A stretch of DNA of 64,000 nt from JACKEQ01 sp041389565 (GTDB lineage Bacteria; Myxococcota_A; UBA796; GCA-2862545): positions 1 through 64,000 of the forward strand of contig JAWKRP010000040.1 of the NCBI GenBank assembly GCA_041389565.1, read 5' to 3'. A program made the translations under genes and the position numbers. The notes beneath the pieces were generated by a model that made no database searches, was not told where the DNA came from, and saw only the letters and a list, made by a program, of their open reading frames with translations. Shown piece by piece: positions 15,484 to 22,526 of the stretch (the first letter of the stretch is position 1; the number at the start of each line of letters is the position of its first letter).

Positions 15484-16635
15484 ATGGTCGTGTGGTTCGC
15501 CCTGCTCGGGTGTGGAACGTGCGAGAAGCAGGCGAGCGAGCCGCACACGGCGATCCCGTGCCCGGATCTGTTCGATCCCGACCGCGTGAGCGAGATCGGC
15601 CTCGTGATCGCGCCCGAGCACTGGGAGGCCCTGCTGGACGAGTACCGCAACTGGGAGCAGCGCCGGCGGGACGGGCTCGAGGTGAAGCCCTGGCATCCGC
15701 TCGTGAGCTTCCGGATGGGCGACGAGCGCGTGCTGAATGCCTCGATCCGGCTCAAGGGGAACCCCTGCTGCTCGTGGCAGGCCGACAAGATGCAGTTCGT
15801 CGTCGCCTTCAACCAGGAAGACCGCGACGGCCGCTTCCACGGCGTGCGCAAGCTCGCGTTCGACGCCCCGGCCTACGATCCTTCCGTGCTGCGCGAGCGC
15901 GTTGCGCTGTCGTACTTCACCGATGCCGGGTTCGCGGCCGCCTGCGCGACCCACGCGTCGCTCTCCATCAACGGTGAGGTCTACGGCACGTACACGCAGC
16001 TCGAGTTCGTGGACGACGAGCTGCTCGAGCGCCAGTTCCCGAACGAGCCCATCGGCTCCCTGTACAAGTTCGACTTCCTGTCGCAGCGCTGGGAGAACCA
16101 GAACGACGACGCCGGGCTCGCCGCGCTGAACGCGCTGTACGAGGTCGACGACGACCTCGCGGGCACCGTGGAGCAGTTCGACATCGAGCAGGCCCTGCAC
16201 TTCTGGGCCGCCGAGGCCGTGATCAACCAGTCCGACGGGTACTGGGCGGGCTCGATCAACTTCTTCCTGTACGACCACCCCGAGCGCGGCTTCCAGCTGC
16301 TTCCGTGGGACCTCGACAACGCCATCGACTACTGGGCGGCACGCCGGAGCCCGTTCCGTCGGCAGGACTACCACGGCCACGCCGGACACCTCGACGGGAT
16401 CCTCGCCGACCCCGAGTGGTCCGCCCGCTTCGAGGACGCCGTGCGCGACACCCACCGAGCGCTCGACCCCGACGTGCTGATCGACCGGATCGACCGCTGG
16501 GACGCCCAGATCCGGCCCTACCTCGAAGCCGAGCCGCACCGCCCGTTCACGATGGCCGAGCACGACGCCGCCGTGGAGTCGCTACGCGCGCACCTGGTGC
16601 TGCGCGACCACTACCTGTGCGGCCTGGTCGACTGA
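15484..16635 (+). CDS. CotH-kinase-family lipoprotein
   Basis: A 383-residue predicted lipoprotein with a short signal (MVVWFALLGC). The body matches the CotH family: RLKGNPCCSW, KMQFVVAFNQ, LRERVALSYF, YGTYTQLEFVDDELL and, most telling, NFFLYDHPERGFQLLPWDLDNAID, where the DLDN metal-binding Asp residues lie. CotH of Bacillus is an atypical kinase that phosphorylates spore-coat proteins; in bacteria of this type the homologues are exported and their substrates are unknown. The 3' end overlaps the convergent gene by 25 bp. Confidence 0.83.
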   Translation: MVVWFALLGCGTCEKQASEPHTAIPCPDLFDPDRVSEIGLVIAPEHWEALLDEYRNWEQRRRDGLEVKPWHPLVSFRMGDERVLNASIRLKGNPCCSWQADKMQFVVAFNQEDRDGRFHGVRKLAFDAPAYDPSVLRERVALSYFTDAGFAAACATHASLSINGEVYGTYTQLEFVDDELLERQFPNEPIGSLYKFDFLSQRWENQNDDAGLAALNALYEVDDDLAGTVEQFDIEQALHFWAAEAVINQSDGYWAGSINFFLYDHPERGFQLLPWDLDNAIDYWAARRSPFRRQDYHGHAGHLDGILADPEWSARFEDAVRDTHRALDPDVLIDRIDRWDAQIRPYLEAEPHRPFTMAEHDAAVESLRAHLVLRDHYLCGLVD

Positions 16636-17285
16636 CGCCGCACGAGCAGCGCGCCCAGCAGCGCGAACCACCCCATGCCCGCCGGGCTGGTGGAGCAGCG
16701 CCGGAGGTCCTCGTCGACGCGCCCGTTGCAGTTCACGTCGACCCCTTCCGTCTCGACGGCATCGGGGTGTACGCGGGCGTCCCCGTCGTCGCAGTCGTCT
16801 CCACCGCACTCCTCGGCGCGGTACCCGTCCAGATCGGCATCCCAGCGGGGCTCCGGCCACGTCCCGTCGAACAGGGCCGTCGACAGCAGGATGTCGTTCC
16901 CGATGCTCAGACAGTCCTCCTGGGCCTCCACCACGGCGGTCATCCCAGCGTCGAAGCTCGTGGCCGTGAGCGCGATCGGGCCCACCTCGACCGTCTCCAG
17001 CGACTCGAGCCGACCGATGGGCTCGAGCCACACGGCCTCCGAGCCGCGGAAGATGCGCACGAGCACCTCGCGGGCAGGCAGCGCGCCGCGGTTCACCACG
17101 GTGATGCGGAACTCCTGCTGATCGGACGTGCACGTCGTGAAGCACGCGTTCACGCGGGTGATCGCGACCTCGGGCGCGTTCTGGCAGAGCGGGTCGACCT
17201 CGACGGCCGGGAAGTACGGCGTGTAGTCGTCGCAGAGCCGCACACCGTTCTCCTGTGCGAGCGCCACCGTCAGCCAGATCATCAC
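16611..17285 (-). CDS. surface protein with MopE-like motif and C-terminal anchor
   Basis: A 224-residue exported protein. Residues 1-10 form a short signal (MMIWLTVALA). Residues about 55-130 resemble an extracellular beta-sandwich (ITVVNRGALPAREVLVRI). Near residue 150 comes a metal-binding MopE-like motif (DADLDGYR, DDCDDGDARVHPDA, GVDVNCNGRVDED). The tail is Cys, Ser/Thr-Pro, a hydrophobic stretch (GMGWFALLGALLV) and RR, resembling MYXO-CTERM sorting signals that fix proteins to the outer surface after cleavage. It converges on, and overlaps, the CotH gene. Confidence 0.78.
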   Translation of the reverse strand: MMIWLTVALAQENGVRLCDDYTPYFPAVEVDPLCQNAPEVAITRVNACFTTCTSDQQEFRITVVNRGALPAREVLVRIFRGSEAVWLEPIGRLESLETVEVGPIALTATSFDAGMTAVVEAQEDCLSIGNDILLSTALFDGTWPEPRWDADLDGYRAEECGGDDCDDGDARVHPDAVETEGVDVNCNGRVDEDLRRCSTSPAGMGWFALLGALLVRRQSTRPHR

Positions 17286-17322
17286 GCCTCCCCGGGCAGG
17301 CTACCCGAGGGCCCGCCGTCCG

Positions 17323-17961
17323 TCAGGGCAGGATGAGGACCTGCGTGCGCTTCGAGGCCGGGAGCTCGGCGCGCAGGGCGTCGATGTCGGTGTCGTCGAG
17401 CGCCACACAACCGAGCGTCCAGTCGGTGGACCCGCCGCCGCCGTGCAGCAGGATCTTCCCGCCCAGACGGGTCTCCATGGGGGGCAGCACCCCTTTCGCG
17501 TGCGCCGCGGTGATCGCATCCGCCTGGTCTTGCGTGATCAGCCCCTGCCGCACGCCCCGCTTGCCGTCCTCGACGCTCGGGTAGTGCACCGTGATCGCGC
17601 CGTAGAACGACGACCACGGGCGGTCGGACGTCGCGTACCAGCCCTCGGGCGTCTTCATGTCGCCCATCTTCTGCTTGTGACCCTCCGGATACCCGCTCGC
17701 GAGCCCGGCCTGCCAGCACGCGGCACTCCCGTCCGGCAGCGTGGCGAGCACGCCGTCGTCGAACAGGAGCACCCGGCGTCGCTCCTTCAGCACCACGATC
17801 ACGTCGCGCTTCCCGAGCCTCGCGTCGTCGGCGGAGTGGTAGGGCGAGGCGGGCAGCTCCGCCGTCGTGCGCACGCAGCCATCGAGCAACGGAGCCGTCT
17901 GGGCAGGGGTCTCGGCGAGGGCGGACAGCAACAGCAGCATCGTCATGCCGCGTTTGGACAC
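17323..17961 (-). CDS. L,D-transpeptidase (YkuD/ErfK type)
   Basis: A 212-residue exported protein with signal MSKRGMTMLLLLSALA. Residues about 55-190 have the YkuD order: KRDVIVVLKERRRVLLF, then KMGDMKTPEGWY, and the active-site region with His in ILLHGGGGSTDW and Cys in TLGCVALDD. Family members form 3-3 cross-links in peptidoglycan or attach proteins to it. GTG 17961 lies directly beside the stop of the cysteine desulfurase gene with no gap, so the genes are cotranscribed. Confidence 0.88.
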   Translation of the reverse strand: MSKRGMTMLLLLSALAETPAQTAPLLDGCVRTTAELPASPYHSADDARLGKRDVIVVLKERRRVLLFDDGVLATLPDGSAACWQAGLASGYPEGHKQKMGDMKTPEGWYATSDRPWSSFYGAITVHYPSVEDGKRGVRQGLITQDQADAITAAHAKGVLPPMETRLGGKILLHGGGGSTDWTLGCVALDDTDIDALRAELPASKRTQVLILP

Positions 17962-19104
17962 TCAGCCCCGCGCCAGGTTCCGCCACGCTGCGATCAATGC
18001 GGACGCCGCACGCTCGAGCTCGGCGTCGGAGGTGTGCCGGCCGAGCGACAGGCGCACGGACCCCAGGGCCTCCTGCGCGGGGATCCCCATCTCGAGCAGC
18101 ACCGCCGAAGCGGACTCACGGTCACCGTGGCACGCGCTCCCCGTGCTCGCGGCGATCTCCGGGCAGGCGGCCAGCAGGGCGTTCCCGGACACGCCGGGGA
18201 ACCGGACGTTCAGCGTGTTCGGGAGCCGCGGCCCCGCGCCGTTCACCACGAGCTCGGGCACCCCGGTGTGCAGCAGTCCCCACAGCAGGTCGCGCTGGCG
18301 CTCCAGGCGCGCGGAGAGCTCGTGCAGGTCGGCCTCGGCGAGGGCACAGGCCACTCCCAGGCCCACGATACCGGGCACGTTCTCGGTGCCGGGGCGCAGC
18401 CCGCGCTCGTGGCCCGCGCCGCGCAGCACGGGCGCGAGGTCGAGACCCCTGCGCACGTACAGCGCGCCCACGCCCTTCGGGGCGTACAGCTTGTGGCCCG
18501 CGATCGTCAGCAGGTCGACGTCGAGATCCCGCACGTCGACCGGGATCTTCCCGAGGCTCTGCGCGGCATCGCAGTGCACGACCGCTTCGTGCAGCCGTGC
18601 GAGCGCCGCGAGCTCGCGCACCGGCTGGATCACGCCGGTCTCGTTGTTCGCGTGCATCACTGAGAGCACGGCCGTGTCGGACGGGAGCCCGTGCGGCACC
18701 ACGGTACGCCCGCTGGCATCGACGCGGAGGCGCGTCAGCATCGCGCGCCCGGACTCCAGGTGCCGCGCGGGCTCCACGGTGGCGGGGTGCTCGATCGCCG
18801 TGATCACGACGCGCATGGCCTCCGAGCGCTCGAACGCCCCGCGGATCGCGAGGTTGCTCGATTCCGTGCCACTGCCCGTGAACACGATCTCCGACGCCTG
18901 AGCGCCGATCAGGCTCGCGACCTGCTCCCGGGCGGCGTCGATCGCACGCCGGGCGGCCACCCCCTCCGTGTGCGTGGAAGACGGGTTCGCCCAGCGCTCC
19001 ACGAACCACGGACGCATCGCCTCGAACACCTCGGGCAGCACCGGCGTGGTGGCGTTGTGGTCGAGATAGACGGGCGCGGGCGGGGCTCCCGGGGCCCCCG
19101 TCAT
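17962..19104 (-). CDS. cysteine desulfurase (IscS/NifS family)
   Basis: A 380-residue PLP enzyme that takes sulfur from cysteine as a persulfide. It shows VYLDHNATTP at the N terminus, ETGVIQPV, the PLP Lys in IAGHKLYAPKG (about residue 205), RPGTENVPGIVGLG and the persulfide Cys in ASTGSACHG (about residue 325). The sequence is complete. It sits between an unknown lipoprotein gene (ATGA overlap upstream) and an L,D-transpeptidase, not beside iscU, iscA or tRNA-thiolation genes. Its partner is therefore not given by context; it may be a second, non-isc paralogue. Confidence 0.93.
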   Translation of the reverse strand: MTGAPGAPPAPVYLDHNATTPVLPEVFEAMRPWFVERWANPSSTHTEGVAARRAIDAAREQVASLIGAQASEIVFTGSGTESSNLAIRGAFERSEAMRVVITAIEHPATVEPARHLESGRAMLTRLRVDASGRTVVPHGLPSDTAVLSVMHANNETGVIQPVRELAALARLHEAVVHCDAAQSLGKIPVDVRDLDVDLLTIAGHKLYAPKGVGALYVRRGLDLAPVLRGAGHERGLRPGTENVPGIVGLGVACALAEADLHELSARLERQRDLLWGLLHTGVPELVVNGAGPRLPNTLNVRFPGVSGNALLAACPEIAASTGSACHGDRESASAVLLEMGIPAQEALGSVRLSLGRHTSDAELERAASALIAAWRNLARG

Positions 19105-19742
19105 GGGGCGCCGTACAGGTACATGTTGTCGACGTACCCGTTCGGGAGACCGCTCTCGTCGTCGGTGCCCTGGTCGTACGCGCTCAGGCCGTACTGGTCG
19201 TACAGCAGGTCGCGCACCATGAGCTCGCCGCCCACGTCGTACACCACCATGCGGTCGGGGTGCCCGAGGCTGTCGATGAAGCACGACACGTTGGCGCCGA
19301 TGCCCACACCGTCGGCCGTGGACCCCGGGTAGGGCGGGAACAGGTGGATGCGATCCGTGCGGCGGTTCGCGTCGGGCACCGTGTCGCGGTCGTCGTCGAG
19401 GAACAGCCCGTCGACCCCGAGCGCTTCCCAGGTGCAGTACACCTGCTTGTTGTCGAACGTGGTGGTCACGCACACCACCTCGTCTCCGAGGGCCTCCACC
19501 ATCTCGACGAAGGTGTCGTCGGCACAGGCTCCGCTCGCGCAGCCGCGGGCGATGTCGATCACGTGCTCCTCGCCCCCGTCGACCGGCTCGCACTCCGGCA
19601 GGGCCGCCACGGCGTCGTCGAGTAGCGGCGGGAACTCGAGCAGCGGGGGGTAGCAGTGACCGTCTTCGTGGAGCGAGGTGCCCTCGCGACACGGCGTTTC
19701 GCCCGCATCACAGCCGAGCAGCAGGAAAAGGACGAACGACAC
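19101..19742 (-). CDS. lipoprotein of unknown function
   Basis: A 213-residue predicted lipoprotein, MSFVLFLLLGC (lipobox LLGC). The start was set at GTG 19742 because GGAG lies five bases upstream and the signal is compact; the frame stays open for 24 more codons. The soluble body contains nine further Cys, in pairs such as ARGCASGACADD and VVCVTTT, suggesting disulfides, and it ends NGYVDNMYLYGAP. I do not recognise the family. Its stop overlaps the cysteine desulfurase ATG. Confidence 0.7.
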   Translation of the reverse strand: MSFVLFLLLGCDAGETPCREGTSLHEDGHCYPPLLEFPPLLDDAVAALPECEPVDGGEEHVIDIARGCASGACADDTFVEMVEALGDEVVCVTTTFDNKQVYCTWEALGVDGLFLDDDRDTVPDANRRTDRIHLFPPYPGSTADGVGIGANVSCFIDSLGHPDRMVVYDVGGELMVRDLLYDQYGLSAYDQGTDDESGLPNGYVDNMYLYGAP

Positions 19743-19763
19743 GACAACTCCGGGTCTGGGTCT

Positions 19764-19769
19764 GATAAC
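19764..19769 (+). promoter_or_regulatory. -10 element for the methyltransferase gene
   Basis: GATAAC within TCTGATAACTT (TG one base upstream, so possibly extended -10), between the divergent lipoprotein and methyltransferase genes. Transcription would start near 19776, leaving a roughly 25-nt leader with GGAGG at 19791-19795 before the TTG start. Confidence 0.45.
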
Positions 19770-19800
19770 TTCCCGCCCCGGTGTCCGCGCGGAGGAACGA

Positions 19801-21312
19801 TTGGCCGAAGCCACCCTGTACGACGTGTTTCCGTACCGCAGCCGCAGCTACGTCGAGTCGCACATCGATCGCCTGTTCACGGTCGGCCACCTCTTCGGGA
19901 TGGATCCCACGCCCGTCACGCGCTGTCGGGTGCTCGAGATCGGCAGCGCAGACGGTGGGAACCTCGTGCCCATGGCCGAGTCGCTGCCCGACTCCGAGTT
20001 CCTCGGCATCGACCTCGCCGAGCGCCAGGTCGAAGACGGCAACAAGTGGATGGAGCCGCTCGGGCTCACGAACATCGAGCTCCTCCACCGCAACTTCAAG
20101 CGCCTGCCCGCGAAGTACGGCGACTTCGACTACATCATCTGCCACGGGGTGTTCAGCTGGATCCCCGTCAACGAGCAGAGCCGCCTGCTCGAGATGATCC
20201 GCGAGCGCCTCACGCCGAACGGCATCGCGTACGTAAGCTACAACACGTTCCCCGGCTGGCACATCCGCCGCACGATCCGCGACTTCATCCTCCAGCACAG
20301 CGTCGGCATCGAAGACCCCGAAGAGCGCGTCGAGCACGCCCGCACGCTCATCAAGTTCCTCCACGACGCCTCGAGCGACGAGATCTCGTACGGAAAGCTC
20401 ATCCGCGGCCAGTGCCAGGGCCTGCTCGGCACGCCGCCGCAGTACCTGCTGCACGGGTTCACGGCCGTCGACAACCACCCGATGTACTTCCGCGACTTCG
20501 TGAAGCTCGCCCACGAAGCCAACCTCCAGTACCTCGGAGACGCCGAGTTCGGCCTGATGATGCCCGACCTCCTGCACGCCGAGGGCCGGCGCATGATGGA
20601 GAACGTGCCGGGCGGCATCCTCGAGCACGAGCAGGTGCAGGACTACCTGATCAACCGCGCGTTCCGGCGCTCCCTGCTCGTCCAGAAGGACGTCGCGCTG
20701 GAGCGCTCGATCCCCTGGCAGCGGGTCGAGACCCTCTTCATGTCGGCGCGTGCCCGCCTGCTGAAGGGCGAGATCGACGGGTATGGCGAGGCCCGCTTCG
20801 ACGCGCCCGATCACGTGTTCCAGACCGACAGCCCCATCCTGAAGGGCGGTCTCGCGGTGTTGGCCGCGGCGTGGCCCGACAACCTGTCGTTCGACGACTG
20901 GGTGGCGCGAACGGCCGAGCGCACCGGGCGTCCCGGCATCGAGGTGCGCGGGATGCTCGGCAGGAACGTGCTCCCCATGTTCACGAAGGGCGTGCTCCGC
21001 CTGCACCCGCGGTATCTCGGCCTCGCGAGTGCGGTGTCCGACCGCCCGCTCACGTCGCCGTGGATCCGGCGGCGCGCAGAGCTGTTCCGCTGGGTCACCG
21101 ATCTCCGGCACGGCATGCGGAACGTGCCCGCGATCCCCCGGTTCATCCTGCAGCACTGCGATGGGAAGAACACGATCAAGGATCTCCGCAAGAAGCTCTC
21201 CGACGAGCACCGGCTCGGGCGGCTCTCCGTCACGCCCAGCATCGAGCAGGGGCTCGACGACGCGCTCGAAGGCCTGCTGGAGCGCTCGCTGTTCCTGCGG
21301 AACCCCGAGTAG
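19801..21312 (+). CDS. SAM-dependent methyltransferase of the PKMT type with regulatory domain
   Basis: A 503-residue soluble protein. Residues about 40-200 are a class I methyltransferase fold: VLEIGSADGGNLVPMA (SAM loop), LGIDLAERQV, YIICHGVFSWIP and YVSYNTFPGW. The segment near residues 215-300 corresponds to the methyltransferase regulatory domain, and residues about 400-500 to the winged-helix C-terminal domain of rickettsial-type protein lysine methyltransferases, which modify outer-membrane proteins. The N-terminal ATLYDVFPYRSRSYVESH is typical of that group. TTG 19801 was chosen over upstream codons because GGAGG (19791-19795) precedes it. The substrate is unknown. Confidence 0.87.
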   Translation: MAEATLYDVFPYRSRSYVESHIDRLFTVGHLFGMDPTPVTRCRVLEIGSADGGNLVPMAESLPDSEFLGIDLAERQVEDGNKWMEPLGLTNIELLHRNFKRLPAKYGDFDYIICHGVFSWIPVNEQSRLLEMIRERLTPNGIAYVSYNTFPGWHIRRTIRDFILQHSVGIEDPEERVEHARTLIKFLHDASSDEISYGKLIRGQCQGLLGTPPQYLLHGFTAVDNHPMYFRDFVKLAHEANLQYLGDAEFGLMMPDLLHAEGRRMMENVPGGILEHEQVQDYLINRAFRRSLLVQKDVALERSIPWQRVETLFMSARARLLKGEIDGYGEARFDAPDHVFQTDSPILKGGLAVLAAAWPDNLSFDDWVARTAERTGRPGIEVRGMLGRNVLPMFTKGVLRLHPRYLGLASAVSDRPLTSPWIRRRAELFRWVTDLRHGMRNVPAIPRFILQHCDGKNTIKDLRKKLSDEHRLGRLSVTPSIEQGLDDALEGLLERSLFLRNPE

Positions 21313-21320
21313 TCCCGGGT

Positions 21321-22526
21321 TCAGGGGCGGTCGCACACCGCGTGCCACGCCAGCTCGGCCAGGCACACCTCGGAGGTGCCCGCGAGCTCCACCCGCACGC
21401 ACGTGGGCGTGGTGACCGGCTCCGTCGCTCGCCAGGCCGCCAGGAAGGCTTCCGTCAGCGCGGCGTCGATCGGCGTGACCTGACCGCTCTGGTCGGGGGA
21501 GCTCGCCCGGCGCACCGGCACCGGCTGGCTCGGCGTCTCGGCCCCGCACGGCGTGAGCGTCAGCGACTGCGGACCCGTCTTCGCCCACCGCTCGGCGCTG
21601 CTCGCGTCTCCAGGGATGTGCACGAGCCCCAGGCGGCACGCGGCCTCGATCCGCTCCGTCGGGGGCGGCCACTCGAGCTCGATCGCGCTCCCGCCCGGAC
21701 CGCACCAGGCGGTCTTCGCGTCGGCATCGCGGAGGACCGCGGGGTCGCCCTCCGGAACCCGCACCACAGCGGGGCTCCACGGCGACGGCGTCGCGTTCAG
21801 CCCGGCGATGACGGCGTGCTGGTCGAGGTCGGCCGCGCGCAGATCGACCTCGATCCACGGCACCTTCTCGAGGTCGGGCTTCGACAGCGACCACGTGAGG
21901 AAGCGCCCGTCTCGCGTGGACTTCTCGGGCTGCACCACCTTCGCGCGGTCGCGGAACATCGCGAGATCGACCGTGATCGCGACCTCGTCGGGCTTCTTCG
22001 CCCACGAACCGGCGGGCGCCAGCGCGTACACCAGCTTGCGGTCGGCCCCGCGGGGCAGGAGGTCTTGCGGGCTCTGCGGGCGCTGGAACAGCAGCGCGCC
22101 CTCGTACGACATCCGCACCTCGGAAGAGCCCGCGGGCACGGTGAGATCGGCGGTACACCACCGATCGACCGTGCCCCCGAGGGCCGCCCAGGGGGTGGGG
22201 AGCGGCTCGCCCTCCTGCACCAGGCACGGCACGAAGCGCCCGTCGGACAGCACCCGCACGCTCGCCGCCGCGTTGCTCTCGCGGAAGTCGCCGCCCTCGC
22301 CACCCGAGGTGACCGGCACGGAGAACCGGATCACCGCGCTCTCACCGGGGTTGTGGAGCTGGTAGGTCGCGCGGACCTCGACCTCGTCGACGCTCATCAG
22401 CGTGATCTCGAGCTCCTCGTGCACCAGGCGCACGCTGTCGGTGGCCACGCGCATCTCGCCGAGGGGCGTCCGGCCGGGGTTCCGGTCGGGACCGTTCGCG
22501 AGCGCGATGCCCAGGAGGAGCGTCAC
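21321..22526 (-). CDS. secreted beta-sandwich protein of unknown function
   Basis: A 401-residue protein with signal MTLLLGIALANG. The N-terminal region (ATYQLHNPGESAVIRFSVPV and VRMSYEGALLF) resembles bacterial proteins that handle macroscopic beta-sandwich domains such as DUF4424. A C-terminal region has five Cys (AWCGPGG, ACRLG, TPCGAET, PTCVRVE, EVCLAEL). I cannot assign a function. The GTG at 22526 overlaps the protease TGA by four bases (GTGA) and GGAGG lies eight bases upstream; a TTG one codon earlier is possible. It is coupled to the metalloprotease upstream. Confidence 0.66.
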   Translation of the reverse strand: MTLLLGIALANGPDRNPGRTPLGEMRVATDSVRLVHEELEITLMSVDEVEVRATYQLHNPGESAVIRFSVPVTSGGEGGDFRESNAAASVRVLSDGRFVPCLVQEGEPLPTPWAALGGTVDRWCTADLTVPAGSSEVRMSYEGALLFQRPQSPQDLLPRGADRKLVYALAPAGSWAKKPDEVAITVDLAMFRDRAKVVQPEKSTRDGRFLTWSLSKPDLEKVPWIEVDLRAADLDQHAVIAGLNATPSPWSPAVVRVPEGDPAVLRDADAKTAWCGPGGSAIELEWPPPTERIEAACRLGLVHIPGDASSAERWAKTGPQSLTLTPCGAETPSQPVPVRRASSPDQSGQVTPIDAALTEAFLAAWRATEPVTTPTCVRVELAGTSEVCLAELAWHAVCDRP

